A stretch of DNA of 37,283 nt from Bacteroidales bacterium (GTDB taxonomy: Bacteria > Bacteroidota > Bacteroidia > Bacteroidales > WCHB1-69), in contig JAGCXN010000027.1 in assembly GCA_017961265.1 (NCBI GenBank), positions 1 to 37,283 on the forward strand, written 5' to 3'. The position numbers and the translations under genes were made by a program. Below the pieces are notes generated by a model. That model was not told the DNA's origin and searched no databases. It worked only from the letters and a program-made list of their open reading frames with translations. This document shows positions 6,346 through 13,758 of the stretch, one piece after another. The first letter of the stretch is position 1, and every line of letters begins with the position of its first letter.

Positions 6346-6519
6346 ATGGCAACGATAACAGTAAAAGCAGACAATTTGACAGATCTAAAAAAGTTTGCCG
6401 CGTCGATCAACAAGAAGAAGGCAACGAAACGGAAGAAAACCAACCGGAAGAAAGCAGCCAGAAAGAAGAAGAAAACGAGCCGGAAAAAGAAGGCAACAAA
6501 ACAATTATCTTTGTTTTAA
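6346..6519 (+). CDS. 57-aa very basic protein, possible genome-condensing
   Basis: The protein starts MATITVKADNLTDLKKFAAS and ends TKQLSLF. Of 57 residues, 23 are Lys or Arg, concentrated in residues 23-52 in K-K/R-K clusters. Such composition fits binding to packaged DNA, like the small basic core proteins of other viruses. A longer overlapping reading frame at 6395-6751 is Arg-rich only because it shares this sequence in another frame. The gene lies 10 nt after the lysozyme gene and is the last of the virion operon. Confidence 0.65.
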   Translation: MATITVKADNLTDLKKFAASINKKKATKRKKTNRKKAARKKKKTSRKKKATKQLSLF

Positions 6520-6586
6520 TCCAATCAGCCTAACGCCGGCGAGCGGCCATCGCTATATTTTTGTTTTAGATCCCTGTTTCAGACGA

Positions 6587-6617
6587 GAGGCGACCGGCGC
6601 GCCCCTCGTTTTTTTTT
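6587..6617 (+). terminator. Terminator after virion operon (copy 1)
   Basis: GAGGCG pairs with CGCC(C)CTC across an ACCGG loop (one bulged C) and is followed by a run of nine T. It is built on the repeated motif also present at 6808-6833. Confidence 0.7.
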
Positions 6618-6620
6618 GGC
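6593..6620 (+). repeat. Direct repeat copy 1 (ACCGGCGCGCC... T run ...GGC)
   Basis: ACCGGCGCGCCCCTCG followed by T9 and GGC. The same sequence with one C and one T fewer is at 6808-6833. The centre GGCGCGCC is a palindrome. Confidence 0.75.
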
Positions 6621-6725
6621 TTTGCCGAAGTGTAACGGAGGCAAAAAAAAAAGCGCAGCAGAGCTGCAGCTGTGAAATGATACCTTTAAAAAAACTTGGT
6701 ATGTATTATTTATGTAGGAAAAAAA

Positions 6726-6787
6726 ACGGCGCGGCTTTTTTGAGTGTTTAAAAAAATCGAAGCGATTCACAACCGAAGCCGCGCCGT
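6726..6787. repeat. Long hairpin, 12-bp perfect stem
   Basis: ACGGCGCGGCTT (6726-6737) pairs with AAGCCGCGCCGT (6776-6787). The 38-nt loop contains its own hairpin, AATCG-AAG-CGATT (6755-6767). This is the strongest secondary structure of the element and lies between the two terminator repeats. In single-stranded DNA it would form a stable double hairpin, a good candidate origin or packaging signal. Confidence 0.75.
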
Positions 6788-6794
6788 ATGTTTC

Positions 6795-6830
6795 GGGCGG
6801 TCGGCGAACCGGCGCGCCCTCGTTTTTTTT
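6795..6830 (+). terminator. Terminator (copy 2) upstream of rep promoter
   Basis: GGGCG (6795-6799) pairs with CGCCC (6815-6819), followed by CTCG-like spacer and eight T. It isolates the rep promoter from upstream transcription. Confidence 0.65.
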
Positions 6831-6833
6831 GGC
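6808..6833 (+). repeat. Direct repeat copy 2
   Basis: ACCGGCGCGCCCTCG, T8, GGC. It matches 6593-6620 apart from two length differences in homopolymer runs. Confidence 0.75.
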
Positions 6834-6895
6834 GGTGCAAAAATACAAAAAAAAATCAATACACAAAACCGGGTTCAAAAATATTTTAATTTTTT

Positions 6896-6927
6896 TTTGG
6901 TGCGTAAAGATTAAATCATTATTTTTG
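6896..6927 (+). promoter_or_regulatory. Bacteroidota-type promoter of the rep/early operon
   Basis: TTTG at 6896-6899 and TATTTTTG at 6920-6927, 20 bp apart, followed by CCGCCGG. This is the best promoter match inside the element. In the circular form it would drive 6979, rep and, through the restored rep 3' end, the early genes at 1238-3146. Confidence 0.75.
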
Positions 6928-6978
6928 CCGCCGGATTTAAAATTAAAAACATAATACAAGATTAAAAAAAAAACAAAT

Positions 6979-7206
6979 ATGTATTGGATTATTGACGATG
7001 ACGGAGGCGCTTCCGTCGAGAAATTTAGAACGCTTAGGGCTGTAAAAAATCATTTTTCCTTCTATTCAAAAAAGGATCTCGAAAATTTGGACGGGGTAGC
7101 AATTTATAAGGTCGATAGTAGAGAAAACGTTTTGAGCGTTTATTTTTTTCACTATTACCCAAAGCGAAAGCAAAAGCTTGTTTTTTCAAGATCAAGAAAA
7201 AAATAA
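6979..7206 (+). CDS. Hypothetical 75-aa protein upstream of rep
   Basis: Small basic protein with an acidic start (MYWIIDDDGGAS), aromatic-rich middle and a Lys/Arg-rich tail (KRKQKLVFSRSRKK). It follows the strong promoter at 6896-6927 and ends 6 nt before rep, so it is co-transcribed with it. A replication accessory or copy-control role is possible from position. No family recognised. Confidence 0.55.
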   Translation: MYWIIDDDGGASVEKFRTLRAVKNHFSFYSKKDLENLDGVAIYKVDSRENVLSVYFFHYYPKRKQKLVFSRSRKK

Positions 7207-7212
7207 AAATCT

Positions 7213-8223
7213 ATGATTACTTTAAACGTCGATTATTTGGATTTTAACGCCTCTTTGACAGATGAGGCTTTCCCGAAATTTGATTTTCCGCGCGGGTTTG
7301 AAACGGAAAGTTTTGTTTTTTCCGACAAATGCGCAGACAGTACTTTTCAATACCATTACCACGTATATCAAAAGGGTAGCGGGGAATTTATCGGCCTGTT
7401 TATGGCCTGTAACCGTCCAAGTCAGGGGAAAGAACCGACCGACCGACAAAAGCGAATTTCAAAATTCCGTTTTGCAGACGCGCTTTTTTATAAAACGTTC
7501 GATTTCAATGAAACCCATGATAAATTGTGTAATGAAATCGGAATGATCAGCAAAGGCGTTTCGCAGGTTGATATTTGCTTTGATACGGACGAGGCCGTTT
7601 TTTTCAAGGGGTGGAGTTTCAATCGTGAGCGTAAGACGTTGAAGGCGTGCGACGGGGGAGGGTTTACCGGTTTAGATTTTATGCTTGCGGCCAAATATGA
7701 CCTTTTGAAGCGAGATAGGCGTTTTAACCGTTCAAAAATGCGTGTGGTTGATAATATGACAAAAACGCAATTAAAAGAGTTATTGTCTGATAATTGTATG
7801 GACTTTAAAGGGCGTACATCAAACATTGAAACGCAAACGCTTGAAATAGGCGCGAAAAAATCCCGTTGTATGGCGCGTTTGTATAACAAGACAATAGAAA
7901 TGCAGGTAAACGGCGAAAAGACATTTATTACGGAATTATGGAAAAATGCCGGATATGATGGTGAAAAGCCCGTATATAGATTTGAAATTTCATTAAAACG
8001 CCTTGCGGAGGAGAAATCATATTTTTATACAGAGGACGGCGAATATATAGAACCGACTTTAAATGACTTTTTCGACCCGGATTTCCGGCGCGGGTTGTTT
8101 GACGGTGTAATTACGGATAAGTTTGTTTTTGCCGGTGATCTGGTGCGGCATAAAGAATATGTTTGGCAGACCTGTTTAAGCAAAGATACAGATTTGTCCT
8201 ATAATTGCGGTTATGTTAAATAG
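7213..8223 (+). CDS. rep: Rolling-circle replication initiator, truncated by integration
   Basis: 336 aa as integrated. It resembles the Rep_trans/gene II-type initiators: VSQVDICFDT (residues 116-125) as the metal-binding strand, ARLYNKTIEM (221-230) with a likely nicking Tyr at 224, and YRFEISLKRL (255-264). These enzymes nick the origin and stay bound to the 5' end. The frame runs through the dif core at 8201-8215; the last two codons and the TAG stop (8221-8223) come from the chromosome. In the circle it would continue for 124 codons (859-1230) to give 458 aa. The missing C-terminus may inactivate Rep in the lysogen. N-terminus chosen at the first ATG, 6 nt after the upstream gene. Confidence 0.75.
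   Translation: MITLNVDYLDFNASLTDEAFPKFDFPRGFETESFVFSDKCADSTFQYHYHVYQKGSGEFIGLFMACNRPSQGKEPTDRQKRISKFRFADALFYKTFDFNETHDKLCNEIGMISKGVSQVDICFDTDEAVFFKGWSFNRERKTLKACDGGGFTGLDFMLAAKYDLLKRDRRFNRSKMRVVDNMTKTQLKELLSDNCMDFKGRTSNIETQTLEIGAKKSRCMARLYNKTIEMQVNGEKTFITELWKNAGYDGEKPVYRFEISLKRLAEEKSYFYTEDGEYIEPTLNDFFDPDFRRGLFDGVITDKFVFAGDLVRHKEYVWQTCLSKDTDLSYNCGYVK
8194..8221 (+). other. attR: reconstituted dif site at right end of provirus
   Basis: Phage XerC-side arm TTGTCCTATAA (8194-8204), centre TTGCGG (8205-8210), chromosomal XerD-side arm TTATGTTAAAT (8211-8221). The last arm is identical over 11 bases to the XerD arm of Escherichia coli dif. This end is therefore the working dif site of the lysogen. 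It overlaps the rep 3' end and lies 18 bp from the stop of the glycosyltransferase gene. Confidence 0.85.
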
Positions 8224-8238
8224 GAGTTTCTTCCCCGC

Positions 8239-8973
8239 TTATTTCACCCGCTCCCACTTGCGGAACCAACTGCGTATCTTCAAGCCGATTACGCCGAAAA
8301 TTGCCTCGGAGAAAATTCCTTTGCTCATCTTCGACGTGCCCAGCGTGCGGTCCTTGAAAATGATGGAAACTTCCTGGATCTTGAAACCGAGTTTCCAAAC
8401 CGTAAATTTCATCTCAATCTGGAACCCGTAGCCAATATGGTGGATTTTGTCGAAATCAATCGCACGCAGCGTGTCCGCCTTGTAGCATTTGAAACCCGCC
8501 GTTGTGTCGTGTACAGGAATGCCCAAAATGATGCGTACGTACGCCGAACCGTAGTACGACATCAGCAAGCGCGACATCGGCCAGTTCAGCACGTTCACGC
8601 CGTTGCAGTAGCGCGAGCCAACCGCCAAATCCGCGCCATCCTCGCTGCAGGCCTTGTACAAACGCACCAGATCGTGCGGATCGTGCGAAAAATCGGCATC
8701 CATCTCAAATATATAGTCATATTCGTGAGCCAAAGCCCACTTGAAACCATGGATATACGCCGTACCCAAGCCCAACTTGCCCTTGCGTTCCTCAATGAAC
8801 AGACGCTCTGGAAACTCTTGCATCAGCCGTTTCACAATGTCTGCTGTGCCGTCCGGCGAATTGTCCTCTACAATTAATATATGGTACTCACCGAGTCCAA
8901 AAACCGTACGGATAATGTTCTCGATATTCTCTTTTTCGTTGTAAGTCGGGATGATTACAAGTTGTTTATCCAT
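8239..8973 (-). CDS. Polyprenol-phosphate mannosyltransferase-like GT2
   Basis: 244 aa, soluble GT-A glycosyltransferase of the dolichol/polyprenol-phosphate mannose synthase (DPM1) type. It transfers a hexose from a nucleotide sugar to polyprenyl phosphate at the inner membrane face. Visible motifs are IIPTYNEKENI (7-17), VEDNSPDGTADI (35-46), the metal-binding EMDADFSHDP (89-98), and a GYGFQIEMKF segment near 193-202. No C-terminal membrane domain, so it is the short DPM1 form. Its 3' end directly faces the provirus, whose attR lies 18 bp away. It ends in TAA at 8239-8241, so integration did not damage it. Confidence 0.85.
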   Translation of the reverse strand: MDKQLVIIPTYNEKENIENIIRTVFGLGEYHILIVEDNSPDGTADIVKRLMQEFPERLFIEERKGKLGLGTAYIHGFKWALAHEYDYIFEMDADFSHDPHDLVRLYKACSEDGADLAVGSRYCNGVNVLNWPMSRLLMSYYGSAYVRIILGIPVHDTTAGFKCYKADTLRAIDFDKIHHIGYGFQIEMKFTVWKLGFKIQEVSIIFKDRTLGTSKMSKGIFSEAIFGVIGLKIRSWFRKWERVK

Positions 8974-8984
8974 AGTAAATTACA

Positions 8985-10007
8985 CTATTTTATTAAATCA
9001 AGGATTACATAAACAGGAAGATGGTCGCTGTAGCCTCCAAGATAGTTGCCACCGGCAAATGTACGCAACGGAATTCCTTCGTAGGAACCGGATTTCGTGA
9101 GCAGGAAACTTGCGCGGAAAATGCGTGCGGAATTGTATTTGAATCCCTTCGTTGCATTCAACAAACCATACGATATGATAATCTGGTCAATCACGTTCGG
9201 TTCGTCACGATAGACGTACGACCAGATGCCATCCATGTAGAGTTTATACATCGGGTTGAACAACTGATTGACACCCACATCCTTAACTTTTCCTTTTGCT
9301 TGCAGGTAGCTGACAATGCTCTTTGCATCCGGGTTGTCGTTCAAGTCGCCCATAATCAGGATTTTGGCTCCTGAATTGGCCTGCATCAACGAATCGGATA
9401 TATGCTTGCAGACTTGGGCCGCCGCGATACGCTTCGGCATACTCCGTTTTTCACCGCCCAACTTTGAGGGCCAGTGATTTACGATAATATTCACCGTATC
9501 AATCTCATCAATAATGCCGGTGACAAGCAGCTGGTCGCGAGTACGGAAATCCGGATCGTCTTCGGTTACTACGGGGTATGGGTGCGAATAGATGACGCGG
9601 AAGCGGTCTTTTTGGTATAACAATGCCACGTCAACCCCTCTCCTATCGGGCGAATCGTAGTGGACGATGCCCATGTTGAACGGCTTGAGGTTGTCGGTGG
9701 CGACCAAGTCCTCCAGCACGCGGCGGTTCTCAATCTCAGAGACGCCGATGGCTACCGGTCCGCCGTACTCTTTGGCAATCAAAGAGATAACCTTCGACAT
9801 ATTCTCCAACTTGTGTTGGTAGCGTTCCTCCGTCCACTGGTAGTCACCTTCAGGAAGGAACTGCTCGTCGTTGATGAGCGGGTCGTTTTCCGTGTCGAAA
9901 AGATTCTCCAAGTTGTAGAATGCGATGACGGCATTCTGTCCCTTTTGAGCAAATAAAGGCGCCATCATCAGTAATGAAAGCGCCAACAGTGTGATTTTCT
10001 TTAACAT
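8985..10007 (-). CDS. Secreted endonuclease/exonuclease/phosphatase family protein
   Basis: 340 aa with a signal peptide (MLKKITLLALSLLMMAPLFA). EEP-fold motifs appear in order: AFYNLENLFD (about 29-38), GVSEIENRRVLEDLV (catalytic Glu), VNHWPSKLGG, ILIMGDLNDNPD (catalytic Asp/Asn) and SDHLPVYVILD at the C-terminus (catalytic His). It likely cleaves phosphodiesters outside the cytoplasmic membrane, as a nuclease or lipid/sugar phosphatase; the substrate cannot be told. It follows atpG by 11 nt and precedes the glycosyltransferase by 11 nt, so it may be in the same transcript. Confidence 0.85.
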   Translation of the reverse strand: MLKKITLLALSLLMMAPLFAQKGQNAVIAFYNLENLFDTENDPLINDEQFLPEGDYQWTEERYQHKLENMSKVISLIAKEYGGPVAIGVSEIENRRVLEDLVATDNLKPFNMGIVHYDSPDRRGVDVALLYQKDRFRVIYSHPYPVVTEDDPDFRTRDQLLVTGIIDEIDTVNIIVNHWPSKLGGEKRSMPKRIAAAQVCKHISDSLMQANSGAKILIMGDLNDNPDAKSIVSYLQAKGKVKDVGVNQLFNPMYKLYMDGIWSYVYRDEPNVIDQIIISYGLLNATKGFKYNSARIFRASFLLTKSGSYEGIPLRTFAGGNYLGGYSDHLPVYVILDLIK

Positions 10008-10018
10008 CCGTATTCTGT

Positions 10019-10900
10019 TTAATTGTTCAGGGCTTCGGCACCGCTGACAATTTCGATTAATTCGTTGGTGATGGACGACTGACGTGCGTTGTTGTACTTC
10101 AGCCGCAAATCCTTAAGAATCTCCGTGGCGTTGTCCGTGGCCTTGTGCATGGCGGTCATACGTGCGCCGTGCTCTGAGGCAACGGAATCAAGCAACGTCT
10201 TATAAAGCTGCAACTTCAAAATCTTGGGAATCAATTCGGTAAGAATCTCCTCCTTGGAAGGTTCGAAGATGTAGTCAGCTTTTTTCGCGGACTCCTCTCC
10301 CCCACCGCCAAGGTTGGCAATCGGGAGGAAGTCTTCTGCGCACAGCTCCTGCGTGGCCGGATTGATGAACTTGTTATAGACAATCTTCACGCAATCAACC
10401 TGATGGCTGATGAAGTCATTCATCAGCTGCTCGCCGAGTTCCGCAATCTCGTCGAAGGCGGAAGTTTCGGTCAGCGTTTCGTTGCGCCAGGCCACATCGT
10501 GCCTGCGGGCCAGCAGTTCGGCCGCCTTTTTGCCGATGCAGTAGAGCTTCACATTGCCTTTTGCTGCCTGTTCGGCGAACTCGCCTTGCAGCATTGCCTC
10601 CACCTTTTTGGATACATTGGCGTTGAAACCGCCGCAAAGACCTCTGTTGGAGGATATTACCACAAGTGCAACTTTTTCAATGGGACGCTCTTGGAACAGC
10701 GGCATACCGTCGAGACTGTCGGCGGCACTTGACAAGTTGCCCAGAATCTCATTCAGCTTGTTGGAGTACGGACGAAGGTTGATGATGGCGTTCTGCGCCC
10801 TTCTCAGTTTGGCCGCGGACACCATCTTCATCGCACTCGTGATTTTCTGCGTGGATTCGACGGAGGCAATCCTTATACGTATTTCTTTTAAGCTTGCCAT
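10019..10900 (-). CDS. atpG: ATP synthase F1 gamma subunit
   Basis: 293 aa, normal length. It is the central stalk of F1, turning inside the alpha/beta hexamer. The N-terminal helix MASLKEIRIRIASVESTQKI and the MKMVSAAKLRRAQ stretch are typical. The C-terminal RMTAMHKATDNATEIL and YNNARQSSITNELIEIV close the coiled coil. It lies 6 nt after atpA in the order F-H-A-G. Confidence 0.95.
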   Translation of the reverse strand: MASLKEIRIRIASVESTQKITSAMKMVSAAKLRRAQNAIINLRPYSNKLNEILGNLSSAADSLDGMPLFQERPIEKVALVVISSNRGLCGGFNANVSKKVEAMLQGEFAEQAAKGNVKLYCIGKKAAELLARRHDVAWRNETLTETSAFDEIAELGEQLMNDFISHQVDCVKIVYNKFINPATQELCAEDFLPIANLGGGGEESAKKADYIFEPSKEEILTELIPKILKLQLYKTLLDSVASEHGARMTAMHKATDNATEILKDLRLKYNNARQSSITNELIEIVSGAEALNN

Positions 10901-10906
10901 AAGCTA

Positions 10907-12496
10907 CTATTCTTCATACTTTTTGACGACCTCTTTGCAGACGGCTTCGAGTTCGCCCATCATTTCATCGTTGATTTTTCCGCTCTTCAGCTCGTTGAGA
11001 AGTGCCTCGTGGCCTTCCTGGAGGGTCTGGAGGTACTCTTTCTCGAAAGTGCTGATACGGTTGACGGGAACCTTCTGGAGCAAAGCACGCACGCCGCAGA
11101 AGATGATGGCAATCTGCTCTTCTACCTTGAGGGGCGAATACTGGGGCTGCTTCAGGATTTCCACATTACGTTCACCCTTGTCGAGGGCGTTTCTGGTGGC
11201 CGCATCCACATCGGAGCCGAACTTGGCGAAGGACTCAAGCTCACGGTATTGTGCCTGGTCAAGTTTCAGTGTACCAGCTACTTTCTTCATGGACTTGATC
11301 TGGGCGTTACCACCCACACGGGATACGGAGATACCGACGTTGATGGCGGGGCGGACACCGGAGTTGAACAGGGATGTCTCCAGATAAATCTGACCGTCGG
11401 TGATGGAAATCACGTTAGTCGGGATGTATGCAGAGACGTCACCGGCCTGCGTCTCGATAATCGGGAGGGCCGTCAGTGAGCCGCCACCCTTGACCATCGG
11501 TTTGAGGACGGGCGGCAGGTCGTTCATCTGGGCGGCAATCTCGTCGGATTCAATGATCTTGGCTGCACGTTCCAGAAGTCTGGAATGGAGATAGAAGACG
11601 TCGCCGGGGTAAGCTTCACGTCCCGGGGGACGACGGAGCAGCAGGGAGACTTCGCGGTAGGCCACGGCCTGTTTCGACAGGTCGTCGTAGATGATGAGGG
11701 CCGGACGTCCCGTGTCGCGGAAGTACTCACCAATGGCGGCGCCAGCGAAGGGGGCGTAGAACTGCATGGCTGCCGTGTCGGAAGCCGTTGCATTCACGAT
11801 GATGGTATAGGGCATGGCGCCGTTCTCCGTGAGCGTCTTGACGATGCTGGCCACGGACGAACCTTTCTGACCCACAGCTACATAGATGCAATATACGGGA
11901 TTTCCTTCCTCGTAGAATTTCTTCTGGTTGATGATGGTGTCGATGGCGATGGCGGTCTTTCCGGTCTGGCGGTCGCCGATGATGAGCTCACGCTGGCCGC
12001 GGCCGATCGGGATCATAGCATCGACAGCCTTGATACCGGTCTGGAGCGGCTCCTTGACGGGCTGGCGGAAGATGATGCCGGGGGCCTTACGCTCGATAGG
12101 CATCTCGTAAAGCTCGCCTTCGATTTTGCCCTTGCCGTCGATCGGTACACCGAGGGTGTTGATGACGCGGCCGCAGAGGCCTTCGCCAACTTTGATGGAG
12201 GCGATACGTCCTGTGCGTTTGCACAAGTCGCCTTCGTTCAGCGTCTTGGAGTCACCGAGGAGCACGACACCGACATTGTCCTCCTCCAAGTTGAGGACGA
12301 TGCCCATGATGTTGCCTTCTTCCTGTTCAAATTCGACCAATTCGCCGGACTGAGCGTTTTGCAGCCCATAGACGCGGGCGATTCCGTCACCCACGACTAA
12401 GACAGTGCCAACTTCGCCCAGCTCGGAGCCGGCGTCGAAATTCTGGAGCTGCTGGCGCAGGATTGCAGTTACTTCTGATGGTTTGATTTCTGCCAT
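10907..12496 (-). CDS. atpA: ATP synthase F1 alpha subunit
   Basis: 529 aa, near the usual ~510-530. The Walker A is [10 protein letters not shown] (near residue 173), and the catalytic-interface signature [13 protein letters not shown] lies around 382-394. It forms the non-catalytic nucleotide sites of F1. N-terminal [17 protein letters not shown] is the delta-binding helix. Spacing to atpH is 29 bp. Long reading frames on the opposite strand are shadows of its codon bias. Confidence 0.97.
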   Translation of the reverse strand: MAEIKPSEVTAILRQQLQNFDAGSELGEVGTVLVVGDGIARVYGLQNAQSGELVEFEQEEGNIMGIVLNLEEDNVGVVLLGDSKTLNEGDLCKRTGRIASIKVGEGLCGRVINTLGVPIDGKGKIEGELYEMPIERKAPGIIFRQPVKEPLQTGIKAVDAMIPIGRGQRELIIGDRQTGKTAIAIDTIINQKKFYEEGNPVYCIYVAVGQKGSSVASIVKTLTENGAMPYTIIVNATASDTAAMQFYAPFAGAAIGEYFRDTGRPALIIYDDLSKQAVAYREVSLLLRRPPGREAYPGDVFYLHSRLLERAAKIIESDEIAAQMNDLPPVLKPMVKGGGSLTALPIIETQAGDVSAYIPTNVISITDGQIYLETSLFNSGVRPAINVGISVSRVGGNAQIKSMKKVAGTLKLDQAQYRELESFAKFGSDVDAATRNALDKGERNVEILKQPQYSPLKVEEQIAIIFCGVRALLQKVPVNRISTFEKEYLQTLQEGHEALLNELKSGKINDEMMGELEAVCKEVVKKYEE

Positions 12497-12525
12497 TGTA
12501 TATGTATTTGATTATTTTTATTCTA

Positions 12526-13083
12526 TTAAAAAACAAACTGATAGAGGTTGTGCGAAAATTCTGATTTCAAGCGGTTGATGCGTCCGAGGATGCTGGCGTC
12601 GAACAGGAAGTCGTCCACGCGCACGATGAAGCCGCCGATGACCTTAGGATCGACGACCTGCTGTAGAAGGATGGTGCTGTGGGTCTGTTCCTCCAGTATC
12701 CCCTTGATCTTGCCGGCCAGTTCCGGATTTAGCTCGACGGCGGTAGTGACCACGGCGGAGCGGATATGGTGCTTTTCGTAGTAGCACTTAACGAACTGGT
12801 CGAAAATGCCGGTCAGGGAAGGTTCGCGGCGTTTCACGATGATCAGGTTCAGGAAACCTAACGTGACGGAGTTGATTTTGTCTTGGAAAAGAGACTTGAA
12901 GATGGACTCCTTTTTGGAGGCGACGATGACGGGGCTTTCTATCACCGCACGAAGTTCGGCGTTCTCTTTGAACACCTTGCTTAAAAGAAGGATGTCTTGA
13001 TAGACAGGTTCTTCCACATTTTGCTCAATGGCGAACTGGTGCAGGGCTTTTGCGTAGCGGCCAGACAGTTTTGCATTTCTCAT
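12526..13083 (-). CDS. atpH: ATP synthase delta subunit (OSCP)
   Basis: 185 aa. It links F1 to the peripheral stalk. The start MRNAKLSGRYAKALHQFAIEQN is the typical helical N-terminal domain. The C-terminal half has the conserved VDPKVIGGFIVRVDDFLFDASI segment near 145-168. It sits between atpF and atpA in the standard order, 19 bp after atpF. Confidence 0.93.
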   Translation of the reverse strand: MRNAKLSGRYAKALHQFAIEQNVEEPVYQDILLLSKVFKENAELRAVIESPVIVASKKESIFKSLFQDKINSVTLGFLNLIIVKRREPSLTGIFDQFVKCYYEKHHIRSAVVTTAVELNPELAGKIKGILEEQTHSTILLQQVVDPKVIGGFIVRVDDFLFDASILGRINRLKSEFSHNLYQFVF

Positions 13084-13102
13084 CTGCGTGATTTTTAGCG
13101 GA

Positions 13103-13597
13103 TTAGTTGATACTTACGTCCTTCACCCATTCGGAGATCAGCTCCTCCTGTTTGCTCTTTTCGGAAAGTTCCTTCTGAAGGACTTTCTCCGCGATTTCGA
13201 TGGACATCTTGGCGATTTCATTCTTGATGTCCGTCATGGCCTTCATCTTTTCGTAGTGGATGCTTTTCTTGGCGTCCTCGATAAGAAGTTGTGCCTCTTT
13301 GGAGGCTTTCTCCTTAGCGTCCTCATACATCTTCTCGCTCATCTTGCGGGCTTCGGAGAGGATGGCGTCGCGTTCTTCCTTGGCCTGCACGAGCAGAGCT
13401 TCGTGTTCAGACTTGAGGTTCTTCATCTCCTCGCGGGCCTTGGCGGCCGAATTGAGCTGTTCCTCAATGAATTTCTCGCGGTTGTTGATGGCCTTGAGAA
13501 TGACGGGCCAAGCGAATTTGGCCAGAATGAAAAAGAGGATGCCAAAACCTATCAGCATCCAGAAAAGCAATCCAAATGAAGGAGTGATTAATTCCAT
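13103..13597 (-). CDS. atpF: ATP synthase F0 subunit b
   Basis: 164 aa. One membrane segment (about residues 9-30, FGLLFWMLIGFGILFFILAKF) is followed by a long charged coiled coil rich in Glu, Lys and Ala. This is the peripheral stalk. It is the first gene of the cluster here; atpB, atpE, atpD and atpC are not next to it. A -7 box at 13633-13640 could start transcription 36 bp upstream. Confidence 0.93.
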   Translation of the reverse strand: MELITPSFGLLFWMLIGFGILFFILAKFAWPVILKAINNREKFIEEQLNSAAKAREEMKNLKSEHEALLVQAKEERDAILSEARKMSEKMYEDAKEKASKEAQLLIEDAKKSIHYEKMKAMTDIKNEIAKMSIEIAEKVLQKELSEKSKQEELISEWVKDVSIN

Positions 13598-13632
13598 AGT
13601 CCAGTTTTGATTAGGTTACAAAAATGCGGCTG

Positions 13633-13640
13633 CAAAGATA
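13633..13640 (-). promoter_or_regulatory. -7 promoter box (TATCTTTG) for atpFHAG
   Basis: CAAAGATA on the plus strand, followed on the minus strand by CAGCCGC. It lies 36 bp before the atpF ATG. No TTTG at the usual -33 spacing was found. Confidence 0.55.
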
Positions 13641-13758
13641 CATAATTTTTGTTCGTGATTTACACGATGACAAAAAAACTTTTGCTGATTTCAGCCGGGC
13701 ACTCATCATCCCATTGATGATTTTCTCAGCTAAAACAGACCGTTATTGTAGAATGATT

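Larger units (their letters stand above)
6520..6978. other. Viral non-coding region, candidate replication origin
   Basis: 459 bp without a credible gene. It holds two terminators built on a duplicated GGCGCGCC motif (6587-6617, 6795-6830), a large 12-bp-stem hairpin (6726-6787) with a smaller hairpin in its loop, a GCAGC/GCTGC hairpin near 6651-6670, and the rep promoter (6896-6927). This is the only long non-coding region of the element, so origin and packaging signals are expected here. No nick site was identified. Confidence 0.6.
845..8215 (+). mobile_element. Xer/dif-integrated provirus, FLiP/corticovirus-like
   Basis: A block of small, mostly plus-strand genes of lower GC lies between direct repeats of a dif core. 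The repeat period predicts a 7,356-nt circle. It encodes Rep, SSB, a P-loop packaging-type ATPase, a probable ~306-aa capsid protein, several one-pass membrane proteins and a lysozyme-like protein. No integrase is present, which fits use of the host XerC/XerD. A capsid protein of this size plus membrane proteins and an ATPase suggests a membrane-containing double-jelly-roll virus. SSB and a rolling-circle Rep favour an ssDNA phase, as in Flavobacterium phage FLiP. A dsDNA corticovirus (PM2-like) type is the main alternative. Xer-dif integration is known for filamentous phages and Bacteroidetes microviruses. The gene set differs from both. Confidence 0.8.

Noticed and set aside
6395..6751. A 118-aa Arg-rich frame
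   Set aside because: It is the shifted reading of the Lys-rich 57-aa gene and then runs through terminator and hairpin DNA.
11585..12400. Long plus-strand frame opposite atpA
   Set aside because: It results from codon bias in atpA; no promoter or family features. The same holds for frames opposite rpsA, pyrC, the S46 gene and argS.
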